This document shows, one piece after another, positions 13,475 through 28,500 of a DNA stretch of 64,000 bases (positions within the stretch are counted from its first letter, which is position 1; each line of letters begins with the position of its first letter). The position numbers and the translations under genes are program-made. The notes beneath the pieces are model-generated. The model ran no database searches. It saw only the letters and a program-made list of their open reading frames with translations, and was not told the DNA's origin. The stretch spans positions 1,684,501 through 1,748,500 of the forward strand of contig JAUIRK010000097.1 of assembly GCA_030549495.1 (NCBI GenBank), given 5' to 3'. The stretch is from Nectonema munidae. Its lineage: Eukaryota; Nematomorpha; Nectonematoida; Nectonematidae.

Positions 13475-13534
13475 CTACTCATCATCATCTGAGTCTTCAT
13501 CGGGATAATCAACCAAACTTGCGATAGAGGGGGC
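13475..13534 (-). CDS. PPP4R3: PPP4R3 last exon with conserved LVDYPD tail
   Basis: A 60-bp terminal exon after TATCATTTAAG. It encodes APSIASLVDYPDEDSDDDE and a TAG stop. Human PPP4R3 ends with [20 protein letters not shown]. The match of this short acidic tail confirms strand, gene identity and completeness at the 3' end. Confidence 0.88.
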   Translation of the reverse strand, partial: APSIASLVDYPDEDSDDDE

Positions 13535-16500
13535 CTTAAATGATATAAAAAAATGAAATAGCGAGTTACTATTACTTTGTTAACAATTTGTCCCTATCAC
13601 CCAAGCATAAAATGATAATAAAAAAATGCGATAATTTTTCTATTTTTATGCTCTTTTTCAAAAGTGATACTTTTCAAATTCAAACGTCGTTGTCAAATTT
13701 GCATTAACAAACTACTTAAGGAGAGCATCGAAAGTGGACGTTAGGAACAGATGGTTGTTTAATCAATGTTGAATAGGCTCAACCGTGATTAATTCGGAAT
13801 AATTGAAACTGCTGGTTGTATACAGAGCATTATTAAAGCAAGTTTCACTCTTAAAACATGTTCTTGCTTTGCTAAGCCCAATCTAAATTTAAGACTTGAT
13901 TTACTGAACTAAAGGAGTCATCAAATAAATACCCGAGTATTATTAACAAGATATGATAAAAAGATACGAAAAAATATGAGTCAAATTTTTGCTAAACCAG
14001 AGATAAATTGTATATAATAATAAATATTGAGTATATGCTTTATTTTATATTAGAAGCTTAGAAATCACAAAAACTTCAAAAATAATAGCATAGGGAAAGT
14101 GTCTCTTCTTTCATTTTAACACTTCGAGGACCGAAATTGCAAAGGTAATCGCATGCCTTCTTTTTCAGTGAATTTTATATAATTAAAGCGGAGGATTTTT
14201 ATTTCTTTGTAGACCGGTGTTACTGCGTAGTCATTGAGTTAGCTTTACCATACAATGACTGGTATTACACATACTCATTGTTGCTGTTGCGAACGTGTAA
14301 CGAAACGTCCAAATCCTGTGAACATTTTTGGTGGACTCATACATTGATAACGAGATAGCGTAGGATGGACGATAACAATTTAATTAGATGAGAGACGATT
14401 CGAAAAAGTACTTTATTTATTGTTTGCAAAGTTGAAGGAGGAGTTTTGGGAGTAATATTGGCTTTAACAACTGAAATTTCTTTATCCTCTTCTTCACCAT
14501 CGCTTTTTGTTAAATTATTTTTCATCAAAGATTTGAATTTGAAGGAAATTTTGGAATGAGGCGCAATATCGGAAGTATTTTGAGTGGGCTCAGAGTCGTC
14601 ATCTTGAAAGTAGAAGCGTGTTGAAAGTAGGAAAGAGATTTAAAATAATTAATCATACCATTGATAGGCCTGAAGCTTTGATTGAAGGATGTGGAGAAAT
14701 CGGTGGAAGAAACATCAAACTCAGGATTGTTTTCATTAACTACACTCTCGCTTTCATCCATTTCAGTTGTCGTAGATTCAACGTCATCTTCATTTCTACT
14801 ATCAGATTCACTGGGCTTTTGAAGTTTAACTTTTTTACAACTTGATTCAACTTTATCATATTCTGTACACGAGTCTTCTACAAATAAAAAAAGAAACACG
14901 ATTAAGAAGTGTGGGCATAAAGTAGTTATTTTATAGCGTTGTACCGAGTAGATCGCCATAGGCTCATTTTTGTTCAATAGCAAATTTTATTATTCAACGA
15001 TCAGGTAGAGTAAAATTACACTTTCATTTAATTTAAATATTTCTGTCATTTTATTAATCTGAGAAGTACGTAATATCTCTTTCCTTCTGGCTTTAAAAAT
15101 AACAGCACAAATGCGTCTTAATCTAAGACATAGATCCTTATTAGGGTCGCGAATGTATTCTCAAAAGTCGCCTTTAGTGGTGGCATATGATACCATTACG
15201 TTTCAAAATTACGTACAAAAAAACTAAAGTATAATATATAAAAGAATTTGCTACGATTTCAAATTTCTTACAATACTTCATCTAGCTTTTTAAATGTATA
15301 CATGACCATTTCTTAGATGCAACCCCACGTCCAAACAATCATACACTACATTCTTATGAAGGATTTAGTAGCTTTTTTCAAGTTACGCCTGCCAATTAAA
15401 AATCAGACACACTCATTATTTCTTTCATTTTTTTCAACTTTACAGAATTCTTCAAAATGGGTGCACAGTGCATTATGTAGACGCGTTACCTTTTGAAAGG
15501 AGAAACAGCATGGATGATGTAGCAAACAAAATTGAAGAAAAATGAAAAAATCTTTATGAATTCATTAGAGATACATTAACTTAGCCAAGTGAGTAGCAGC
15601 TTTGCGTGAGTACCTATCTTTGTTTAATTAAATGTGGTGTATTACTTTATCTGCTAATAGTTTATTCCTAAATGTATAAATGCCCATCAATAACAAGAGC
15701 ATAGCATAAGAGCATAAATAAAGAGTTACCCTGGTTTTCTTCCTCTGAAGAATTCAAAGGTTTTTACGGTTAGGTAGTTAGCTCTAGCGACCCGATTCTA
15801 CGTGGTTAGTAATCAAGCTATCACTAGACAATAAGTTTGTTTCCCAAATTGGGAGCGTTCGCGTTAGGATAGTATCGTTCACTCAGATGTATTTATATAT
15901 TGTAACATAAATTCTTGTAAAATAATATATATAACAAGCTATGCAGTAACAAGGGCCAGTAGGCGTTTAGTGGGATGGAAAGTCCAAGTAGACTTGGACT
16001 CAGCATTCCGGGCGGGCCACGATATCCGAAAGGATGGGTGCGAACGCCACAAACAACTTAATTAATTAATTAGTTACCCATGGCGAGACACACACATATA
16101 TATAATATCAGATCATACGTACACACAAAAATAAATAAATATAACTTTGATTATTTTGCTCTGCTCAAACATTTAACATTGTTAATCGACTAACTTAAGC
16201 AAACTTACAATATGCTTCAATGAGAATATAAAAGCGAATACATTTTTCAATTATTTAAATTTGAGTGGATCTTTTATTGAGTAGTTGATATGACACATAT
16301 GTTATAAAATAAAAAAATCATCATACAATTTTCATGAGAAATGTGATCTCATTAACTTTCTATGAACAATTTTTTTTTAACTTTTTATTATGTGAAACAT
16401 GAAACTTAAAACTGAAGAAATCCATGACATTTTGAAGATAAAATTATTTCTAAATGTGACAAGTGAAAAGTAATATGAATAACATAGTGAGAAATCAGAA

Positions 16501-19500
16501 CAAAAAAGAAAAACATGAAAAACTTAAAAATCCTAAGAAATGAAAATGTAGTAATTAAGAAAGGATAAAACAACTAAAGGGATAAAAACACAAAGAAGAA
16601 AAAACTCCCAAGTACATTTAATTATACTTACTCAAATATAAATGTTTTACAATGTTGAGGACAAGAATATTCTAAACAATTTGAAGAAATTACAAGGAAT
16701 TCTAATATCATATTTTCATGTAAGATCAAAAATGAATTCTTCAATCTAAAATCTCAGTGGACATTTAAAAAAAAGTAAAAGCGCCAGACCATTTATTAAA
16801 GAAAGATATCACAAAATATAAAAATATAGAAAAACCTGAAGAAGAGACAATGTTCTCGCTTTTTTTCATGGTTTCAATACTGTTTTCTTCCACTTCTGTT
16901 TTTAACGATTCATCAACACCACCTAAAAGTAGAAATAAATCTAAGGAACCCACTTAATTCCAAGAAAAACAGACACCATTAAGAAATCTACCACTAAACC
17001 AGGAAATTGTTTCCAACAATGAGATCAAATAGGTTAAAAAAAATTAAAATAAGCAAACAAATGTAGATAAAAAGTGACAACTAGAGGTAAGGCGAAAGTA
17101 GAGTATAAAAAACTTTTTATGTGGTGGCATGTCATCTCATATTTTTTCATGTTATAATTCTGCTGGTTGATTTGAAAAAATAAAGTTTTCAAATATTTTA
17201 TTCGAAATTGTTCGATACCACTTTTAACTTCTAACTCAGCATGATGTCGCTTAGATGATATATGATCGTGAAGGTTATGGAATCCAAATAATTTTTATTC
17301 TGTCGTTAATACACTGCGATCTCGCTATAACAAACACCGATAAAACGAAGGAAATGCATGGCCCCTGCATAATAATGAGCTTCCATATCTTCAAAATGGC
17401 ATCGCGTATGTCGATCCGCTTTACATTCATAGATTCTCTATTGTGTAACAGTAGCGGCGTATGGTCACTATAAATTAATAAACAAACACTGTTATGGATA
17501 ACGTAGTCGTTCCCAACCTTGGGGTTGCGACCCCAACTCAGGTAGAAATAAAAAATTTTGAGGTCGTAGGATTATATGGTTAATGCCCTTTTCGTTTTTA
17601 TGCAAGCTTGACATAACTGTATTTTATATTTTATGTCCTTTATTTTAAACAGAAATAAGATATTTTTTGAATTTGAATAATAAAACCGTTGACCAACAAT
17701 GTCATTATAAAATAAAGTTTATACTATAAAATATAATGCATTAAGAAGGAAAAACGAGAAAAATTGATATAAACTTTTATTGTATAAAATATATGTTTTT
17801 AGTGAAACTGCCCTATTTAAGAAAAACTATACTTCCAATAGTTTAAATATGTTTTATTACATTTTGTGCGTTAATTTTTTACATTTTATGTAGTACAGTG
17901 GGAAATCGAAAGGGCAGAAGAGACGGGAAGAGTGATTATCGATTCCTTTAATAACTACTATTGCTACTTATCTTTTTAAACAAGTTTCAAATTTTACACT
18001 CTATAAAACGACAGCACATAATGCTATGAATATTCTTGTTCTAGAAGAAAAATGTCCAATTTGCGCTCCACTTAAAAATAATCATGCGCAGCTATTAGTG
18101 TATGTAAAAAAGAAGGCTTTTTCGACGAAATTCTTTTCTGTAAAGCACTAAGAACAAAAAAATCTTTGATATTTTCGGAAAAATAGATGTATTTTCAGAG
18201 AGCGTAGGCTAAGTTGAAAAAATGACTTTGGTATCTGTGTACGGGTGGTGCATCTTCATTGTTTTAATCTTTAGATAAAGTTTTCAGGGAATGGTAAAAA
18301 AAAGTTGCACCTAAAGCTGCAGGCGTTCACTGCATGCTGCTGCATTGTCATGTACCTGGCTCAAAAACACTGTCTAATGATAATAAAATGTGGTTAAAGC
18401 AGTTGACTTTGTAAAGTGCGCTTAATGGTCACTTATTCGCAAAAACGATTCCTACAAATGGACTTTAAAAGTGAAATACCTTTTTTTCATACCGAAGTCA
18501 GGTAGTTATCAAAAGTAGGAGGTATGCATAGGTTTTTTGAGTTGAGTAATAAAGTGAAAGAACTTTTATTTCACCAAAATAAAATACAATTTATAAAATT
18601 TTAGAGATAAAAGAAATTTGACAAAAAGCGCATATTTGAGGGATTTTTTTCATTTTAAATACCTTCAACTTTCACTTCATTTTTGATTTTGAAGAAAACA
18701 AGCTTTTCAAATGAAAGTCGATATATGGCTAGAAAAATAATTTACAAATATATACATGTTTCCTACATTGAAAATATTCATTGAAGAAAATTAAACTGAT
18801 TTTGTACTTTCCAAACATATATCAAACATTTCATACATTACTCAAAAACCTGTTTGAAGCAAAAATTGAAAACGTTCCAAGTCAATCAATTTATCAAGAC
18901 GAGTTTATTGATTTCATAAATGGCAGCTGTGGCAAAGTTGATTTTGAATCATTGAAGCTTAATGAATTTTTGATATAAAAAAATGACCTCAATATCCAAA
19001 CAAATCTGAAGAAATGCTAGAATTCATATGCTTTTTCCCTTAACATGTGTGTGCGAATTAGCAATTTGAAGTTTACTTCAAAAGTCATATTTAAACAGAA
19101 TTTTATAAATAAAAAAAAATAAAATAACATGAAGATTCATCGAATATCCGATAAATTGGTTCACTGTAATTTCATCGCCATAATTTCATCGTGGTAATTT
19201 CATCGCATAGTAAATACATCATGATTCAATACATCGTCGGTATTTTCATCTTCAAGTATTTTCACCGTCAAGCATTTTCATCGTCATACTAATTTTATGC
19301 TGACGCTCAATGTTTTTTGTAAATATACCTTTATAATTTTTTTTAAGTTTATTACGAACAATTAAATTATTTTTAGTTTTATTATAAAAAAAATATCCTA
19401 TGAAAAGATATTTATATATACACAGAATTTGAGAAGAAGTAAAGGAAGTTAGAGACACTGACGATAAATCTATATTAAAGCTGCTTTTCCTGCACTTAAA

Positions 19501-22500
19501 ACATACTTAAAGAAAGACATTTTGAGGTATGAAGATACAAATAAATATGTTGTATACAGTTAGTAATTTTATAAAAATGTATGCATATATACGCAAATTG
19601 TAGGATTATCTTGTGACACCACAAGGAAGTAATGGTCAATCCATAAATCTCTTGATGTAATCACTATACGATGAAAATACTTAACGACGGAAATACCAAC
19701 GATGTATTGCATCACGATGAATTTACTATACGATGAAGTTACCACGATGACATTACCGGATATCCGATAAATTTAGTATGAAGTCACATTAGGAAATTTG
19801 CTAAGACTATAATAAATTTAAAAATTAATGGGGTCAGCAAATTAGATTGACTAAAAAATGGGGTCGCCAGCCCCATTTTTTAAAAAGTTGCGAACTACTC
19901 GTATAACGCTTACTTGTCTTGTTATTATTGTTATTCTTTTAGCATCATTCTCTCAAAATCCGTCTTACGTCTTACAACGTTTAGCTTTTAAAATCTTTCT
20001 TACTCGAGTTTCTATTCAGAATACATCGCCCCTATAATTTATACGCAAGTTCCAGAGTTCATTTCCAAGAGCACCAAATCAACGTTCAAAGAAAAGAAAA
20101 AGGAGTTGGGGGATTTTGTCCTGCAAGTGAAGCCAATCAGATGCTTTCAAAAGGAAGAAAATACGACAGGCTAATGACGCTGATCTCAATCAGAAAAGCG
20201 CTCAGTGGTTCCAGAATTTTTAATCTCTGCAGGTGAAGAAAGCAATATTACACATTTTTGTGAGCATAATTCAGCTGAGATACTGGCAAGCACAAATGGC
20301 TGTTTGAACTCCACTTAAGGATTTGAAACTAATGAAGGTTTTGAGATAGTATCCTCTCTCACATTAACTTCGATTGAAATACTAATTGATTTTTTATTCA
20401 TTTAAATTTCCTTATTTTTTTAATTTTTTCAGCTATTTGAATTTGTGGTAAAAAATGTATAAATTGAGTTGGTTAGTAAAACTTTAAACGTATAAAAAAT
20501 TTAGCCTTGGTATTTAAACGGTAAAATTCAATCTCTTTCCTTTTACAAACTTCATTAGCGCGTAACGTGATGTTATCTTTTTGGAGAATGTAAATTCCAG
20601 AATTCAGAAAAAAATAAAAAGATAATTAAGAACTCATACCATAGGAAGTGTCACTTTCGAAGTATCTTTCCTCACTTACTTCCTGTTCGTGTTTGATGTT
20701 ACTGAGGTGTTTTAAGGCCGATTCATTTGGATCATTTAATTTTAGGAAAATGTTAGGTCTAAAAAAATAACTTTAAAATTATTCAAAAAAAATTGACAAA
20801 AATTTTTTTGATACGAAGAACACAACTCATTTTCTGCAGTAGAGAGGGTGAGTTTGTGAATGTCGTGTTCGTCTTTCATCTTTTGAAACAACTTTGTGTA
20901 GGATATGTTAAAAAGATATTCTTCGTAAAAGACGTCCATTATTTCTGAGATCAAAGGATCAATTTGCGTCTTAATCAAGATATAAAGGCGGTGTTTAAAT
21001 ACAAAACACAATACAAATGGAAAGGTTTGGTATACATTTGATAACTCGGGGCGACAGTAACGTGATGCCTGGCTTTGAAACCATAAGGTCCTCGGCTCGA
21101 ATCCAGCAATAAACGTCATTTGCTCATAGTTCGGAACAAGCAATGCAAAAGTGTTTCTCGATCAAAATGCCACAAGTAAGTTTACCTTTAGAATTAATAC
21201 ATTATTTTTTTTTTATGATTTTGCAAACTGATCAATATAAAGGTATCCAAGCTCGGAAAGGGTTTAAAAAGCAAGGACAAATATTTGGAAGATTAAAAAA
21301 GAGCACATTTAGAACGGGAAATTACAGAAAAAAAATAGAATGAAATGAAAGAGTTAGAGTGTAAATTTTAAGTTAACAACAAAAATTTTTAACTTTTATC
21401 ACGAGTGTAATAAATACTAATGCATTAATTACTTAGAAAACAAAAAATTAAATTGACAAAATAACAAGAGAGGTTTATTCAAAAACTTCCATACCCACAA
21501 ACGCTGTTGTATACGTATTTATGAAGTTATAATGCACAGTTAGCGAAGCCCCGAATGTTAAAGTTGATTTTTGCGAAATTTGGCCTCTACATTTACTTTT
21601 ATCTTCCAAACGATTCGCATGAACATAACATTGTTAAAGGCATTAAATTTTGAAAATATTCAATAAGAGTGAAGCGAGAAATGGTATATCAATTTAACTC
21701 GAGACGAAATCATGCCGATCGACATACTCTCAACACAATGAGGGGTAGATGATTGCAGGGGCCTCTTAGAAAGATTATAAACTTATATCTCAAGGAAGTT
21801 CCAAAAAATCTAAGAGAGGCTCAGCCTCTTCCTATCGACGGAACATGAGCAAAGTGTACATCTTTTAAACAAAATTTCCAAGATTGTATAATTTATAATC
21901 GGTGAGTATCAGAATAAAACTATTTTTGTCAAATCAATCCAAGCGTTATTCGTAAAAACCATGAAGAGTAAAAGTGAATAAAATCTATTTATGTTTGCAC
22001 TAAAACAAGTCCTAAAATTTTTTTTAAAACAATTTTCCATATATTTGACACCATTTTTGTAATTTTTTTTACGAAAAATCAAGTTAATTTTTTTAACTAA
22101 GTCAATAAAGGTGAATTTTTTATAAACTTTATAAATTCAATTCTAATTCTAGTAAAATTGAATAATGTTAAGAATCATGTTTTTAAGCTAATATTAATTC
22201 ATATTTCATTTTTATTCATTTTGTTTGCAATGAAATTAAGTCCAAAAATATTTTAAATAAGTATTGACATCGTTTTTGACGTTTTTAGCTTAATAAAAAT
22301 ATATTCTCTAAAATATATTATAAAAAAGTTTTAGAAAAAAAGCCACGAAGTTGGTTGTAATTTTTTTTATAATTTAACTCTTCCAAAAACATTTTAAAAG
22401 CATACCAACGGTTTAGAGAAAATTTTAATGAAAAAAAATTTTTTTAAACAAATTAATTTTACGCAAATACGTCAATTTATTGTTAAACGCCATTTTAGGT

Positions 22501-25500
22501 TGTACATGCTACAAATTGTATAAAAGTACATACGCATACAAAATTATAAGGGTATTAGATAGAGGCATCGTATACCTATTCACAAGACATATCTTAACTA
22601 TGGCATAATATTTAGTATATTTCATTGCCATATTCTAGATAACCTCGATAATACACGTGTTATCAAACACACTTCCCATCTATAAACGCTCTAAATCATA
22701 TTTTAATTTCGCATTTATTGATCCTTTAGCGCCTGATATTATTGAAAGTGTTCAAATATTGTTAATGTTTTGGTATGAACACTTGATAAGTCACAAATGA
22801 GTTACTTTAAAATTTATGTTTTTGCCAAGTTTCAATATCAAAAATGCATTGATTATTTTCAAAACTAAAGAAATTAATTACTAGCAAAAGATAGAAATTT
22901 CAAGTCTGAAAATATTTAATATTTGATTTTTTCATTACAACTGTAAAAATTTTAAAAAGTTTTTTTCTTTCACAATTTTTAAAGTAAATTTTTAAATCTA
23001 AATCTATTTTCCCTCGCCCTGCTAATAACTAAACGTTTCTGAATGAACCAGATTTTCGTTTATTAAACGTGATTAAATCTCCCATTTCTAGACGAAGATA
23101 TAAATTAGGTGATCAATTATTTTTATAAAATATTTCGACAATTTATAAACAAATATTCACCAAAAAAAGACTTTTTATATAAGAATTTAATATAGTCAGA
23201 ATTTCAATTTAATTCATATTTTTTTCTAATGATAAATCTGAACTGAAAAATCACTTATTGTTCCGTATTAAGGATTTGTTTGATCTCAAAATAGAAGAAT
23301 GGGAGGTATATCAATTCTAGTGTAATATGGGATATGTAGGAAGAGTTTAATAAATTTAATTGACATTAAAAGTTCAATTTAAAGTTTGCAAAAGAAAGTT
23401 GGGCATTTTTCTACTTAACGCTGGACGATTTTTAAATTTGTTTAGAATCGGCGATTTTCAAAGTTTGCCTTTCCCACCATTGTGTATTCACATTTGTCAT
23501 TTTTCGGTGATTTTAAAACATTCGTAACTGATTGTGTTTGGTCAACTTTAATTGTATAGCATAAAAACTCACAAATCACAATCCCGGATAAATCAGAATG
23601 CTGCCTCTAAGCCAATAATTTGTTGGTCAAAGCGTGACTCCAATAATAATAGAGACTAATCTGTACCTTTCGGGGAAGCTTTGCTAGATCGTATATTTCT
23701 TGAAATTAGTATACGCTTCCAAAACTCTCTACAAAATTTATTTGAGGCTTGTTAAGTTATTCGTTAAAAATATCCTCATTAGAATCTTTTCGTAATAAAA
23801 TAGACCAAATTTATCAATAATGGCATAAAGAGCTAAGATTTAGGTACTAAACAATCCAATGCAAAGCCCCAGCAAGATATTCCTAAGTTGTTAATGACCA
23901 AAAGATAAAGAAACCCCCAAATGAAGGAAAAGTTTATGCAAGTAGGCTATGCAACAATACATGAGGAAAAAATTTGAATCAGGGTACGAATTGATGTAGA
24001 GTTAGATTTTCTTTATAAACTAAAGTTACGGTATTTACTGAGATGTTGATAACAAAAATTTCTTTTGGAAGCTTTAGAAGCAAAATCTTTTTATTTGCAC
24101 ACATATTTTCCTTTTATCGTTAAAGGGTTAAAAGATGTCCGAAATTTTTCAAATTGTTTTACTAAGTCGATAAAAATTCATTTCAAAATCAATAATGTAT
24201 AAGAAATAATTGAGTTTTTTAATAAAATGTAATTAACTTTTATTTATTCCATTATAAAATATTACGCTATTCTCATAACTAATTATCCAAACAATAGGAA
24301 AAGCTAAGATAATTTTTTCTAAATAATTTGAATAAGTTACAAGTTTACAAAAAAATTGTTTTATTGTGCACTAAAACTCATTAAAAGTGGAACAAACTAT
24401 GAAAAAACAAACAAATCAAGAGTGACATAAAGTCATACCGAGGAAATGTAATCGAAGAATTCGAGAAGAGAAGAGTTGAGTAAATCATTTTTCCGATGAT
24501 TCACTAGAGCTAATACCATGTGACGCAAAACACCAATCTTGATGAAATAGTCCACATAATTCTCCTCTTTCAACGTTAACATCTTACGAATTAGGCGAAT
24601 CACAGCTTAAAAAATATAAGACTTTTAAAATAACCTCACTTAAAACATTATTTTTCTTTTTAAATAGATACTAATTTTTTTTATTAATTATTCCTTATGT
24701 TATTTATATTTTCTTCATGCCTCCACCCAAAACTTCAATGAATATATTAAGACTTTCAATACTGTTTTTTTCTAGATAAAGTAGAACAGAATAAAAATGT
24801 ATATTCTTCATTACAAAGCGAGCATACTGTGCATCCAACAATGTCTTAAAATATGAGATTACTGCAATGATAGGATGGTGAAGGAGAAAATTATTAGTGG
24901 CTAGTGGCGATCCATCCCAATGTCCTCTCGCCAAGATTTGCGCCCGCTTCAACTACCACAATATAAACCCAAATGAAACGAATATGGTGAATGCTATAAT
25001 AGATAAAAAGTATGGAAAATTTTTCGGGATGGGTGGTCAGGTTTTTTATGAACTAAATATGCCAAGGTTATCAACATGCTGATGAATATCTTAGCTTTTG
25101 AAGCAAAAATTGGCTAATGTGAAAGTAATAGTGCAATTATATGTTGTTTAGTAGATAGATAAGCGGGTTAACTATCATTTTCATCTATCGATATAAGTTA
25201 TACTGTTGCTTTTGTTTGAGGAACCGGTTTACCACCACTTTACGACATGGCCAACATACTTTCGTAATATTATTGCATATAGAGACATTGTGTAAACTTT
25301 TTACAGGATGATTGGTATTACTTATAAAAAAAGCAACATTTTAAAATAAATATTTTTTTAAAGTATAAAGTAAAAAACCCAAATTGTTTCAAAAACCAAA
25401 ATGGAAAAAGTTAGTCATATTAATATCTGAACGAATTTTTGCCTATTTCTTTTAAAAAGATTATTTCTGAAAATGTTAGAAAATTAAATAAAGATGTCAA

Positions 25501-28500
25501 GAGTTATAGTCCGGGGTTCGAAGCCGGCGGATTCAAAAGAATTTGTATACATAGAGCCTGAGCCGGATAGTGTTGCCAGATCTACGGATTTATCCATATT
25601 TTACGAATTTTCGTAGGGTAAATTTTCTATGGACAGATTTAGGTGAGATTTTTTATTCACTCGGATTTTTACTTTTTCGCGATATTTTACAGGTAATTCA
25701 AAAATTATGGTTCTGAAGAGATAAAAAATTATTTTTTTTTTCAAAAACTATTTAATTTTTAAATACTTTAACTTATTTTTCGGTGAATTAAGTAGTTATT
25801 AATTAGTTTTTACGATTCAATTAATTAGTCTCAGCATAATTGAAATGATTGATTTACTTTAGCCAGTAGCAAAGGGCATAAACTGAAATCCCCGAAATAA
25901 TAACAATTTTAAAATTCTGAGGTTTTCTCAAACTGATTGAGAGCTTTTTTTCTCCAATTTTGTGAAAAAAATTAGGTGCCCCCCCCCCCCCGCAGAAAAC
26001 TTTTCCTTGCTCAGGGTCTGGGTCTACGGATTTTTTTTCCATTATTTTCAGGATATTTAATTTTTTGCCTGGCAACACTGCGGATACATTAAAAATATTG
26101 CTCCAATGTCCGGCTCCGGGCAATATTTTGATAAAAAGCAAATATTAATATCTTAGAAACCACGTTTCTGTTTATAAAATTAAACACTTTGAAATTTGTA
26201 AATAGTTGATTCAATAAATATGTAGTTTAAACTTTAATAATAGATCACCGTGTGTTACTTTACTCCGTATGGTTAAAACTTAAAGGTACTATTATGAATT
26301 TTTAAAGGATAAAGAATGAACTACAAGTTTGCCTTTTTAAGGAAACACATTTATATAATTTTTTTAATTTTAATTTAAATGTAGTTTAAGTAGAATTATA
26401 TGCTTTAGTTCTGATCTTTTTACTCCAAGAAATGGAAACAGGTTTTGTTTCATAAATGCGCAAAAGTAATTTTGAAGATTAGCTATATCATTTCCTTACA
26501 AAAATGGATCGCTAATTTAATTGCTTATTTATAATTGAATAGTGGAGTATTAATTAGATAGTAGAAAACTTGTTGAATAAAACAGTCTCTTTTAGAAAAT
26601 ATCATGGACTGTGAAATTATAGATTCTAATATTTTACAATATGCACTTTTTTATGTCAATAAATATTTAAACTCATCAAATTTCTCTCATTTTCCTGATT
26701 CATTGCGAGATATAAAAGTATAAGATTGGATAGTCTCTAACAAATGTAAGCTTATAATAAAATAATTAGATAGATGAGATTTAAATCTAGTTTTTCTAGA
26801 TATGTATTATATAGGTAGTGTAGCTAAAATCTTTTTTTTTATAAAAATTAATAGAAAAAAGTTGAAGGAGACGGAGTCAGAGCCAGACACTAAAATATTT
26901 CGGCTGCAAAGTGGGAGCCAGAAAATATTACTGGTTACGAAATGCTTGTTATAGGTCCATAAATATCAATTTTATGTATACAAAAAGTTATAAATTGAAG
27001 AACTAAAACTTATGCAGGAACGAAAATTCAAGTTTTCATAGGCATAATGATTAAGTGAAGATTCATTACCAAGAACTAAGAATTTATGCCTGCTATTCAT
27101 GAAGACGATGAAGCGAGAAAGTAAATCCTTATTTATGATATAGGATTTGGCGTGGGAAGAGTGGTGAAGGGTAAAAAAGGAGAGCAATTCGATGATGATG
27201 CTGCACATGTGGGCCGTTCTATAATCATCTGCGAAGAGAGAAAAATAATTGGAAAAGTCATTTTGAAAAGTCAAAAATACCATTTATAGGTTTGCTGCAT
27301 GACAGTGTATTCGTCATAAGAGGCTCGATCAGTACGTGCATGTTGTTTCGGTAGAAGAATGCCAAAAATTCTGTCGTTTCCCTTAACTAGAAAAAAAGAT
27401 AATTGTTTCCAAAATAAATGAAATGATTAAAAAGAAGCTCAGAAAAAAAGGATTGATTCGTGCAACAACACGTTCAAATTTGCTTGCATTTATAATTTCA
27501 CATCGCGAAAATTATTTTCCTTAAGTGATATTTTTACTGAAATGTAATGCTACCAAATCCAACTGACATACAATTGTTTAAATAAATCACAAAAAAGAAG
27601 TAGCGATGTAACTTAACCAGTATGATGTCTCGTCTTGAAATATAGGCATAAACAAAATTACGTTTATTTTTTGCTATTAGAGGTGTGCGTACTATTGTTA
27701 ATTGGTTCGCGTGTCACACTTAGGATGCGTGCCATAGGTTGCCGACGCTGGTGTTACATCACAATCTCGCAAAAGTTTTCATGACTTCTGGTCAAAAATT
27801 GAAATTGCTAAATTAATTACTTTTGCAAGATTTGTGAAACATTTTCCTAAAAGTAAACACGATTTTTGAAAAATACCCATATAAGTATCTGCAAGCGCGT
27901 CGTCAGACTCTTAAAATATAAGGGGAGAGACCAGGTTGAGGGTTGGGTGAGCTAGGCTAATAGAAAGCGTATAAATTTGCATACCTCAAGGGAGTTCCAA
28001 GAAGGTAAAACAAATTCCAGATGGGCTCAGCCATCTTTCCTATTATTGGTGAATTGAGCTATCAGAGTGTGCTAAATGTGTTATCTTAAAACTTGTTAAC
28101 ATTCAAGGTTCCATTACCAGTGTCAAATTCTTTAAACTAGTAAATTTGTATTTTGAAGAAGCAAGGTATTATTGATTAATAAGAACGAAATGTAGATTAT
28201 GCTTTAAATATCTTTCCAAAAATTACGCTTGATATTACAGATAAAAAATTTTTAAGGACGAAAATTAATTCAGTTGTATTTGCTAGTGATGTACGGATTC
28301 CAATTTTTTCACAGATGCTGATTCCGATACCGATTACATTTTAAAATGCCCATACTTTTACTAATAAAAATATTTTAGGCATATAATTTTTTTTAATTAT
28401 TTTGTAAAGTTTTTAATCATATATAATAAAAAATCTCTATTGAATTATAACATTTATTATAAAATAAAAAAAATTCAATGTGTAAAATTAGATATTAAAT

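Noticed and set aside
14337-14411. Continuation of the PPP4R3 penultimate exon to a stop at 14337 as an alternative C-terminus
   Set aside because: Joining at the GTACTT donor to 13534 restores the family's LVDYPD tail, so the read-through is probably intron.
24897-25082. Plus-strand 61-residue frame
   Set aside because: Antisense to the duplicated exon region; chance opening.
25854-26141. Minus-strand 95-residue frame
   Set aside because: It is an opening within the CAGTGTTGCCAG MITE and crosses a C-run; not conserved in copy 1.
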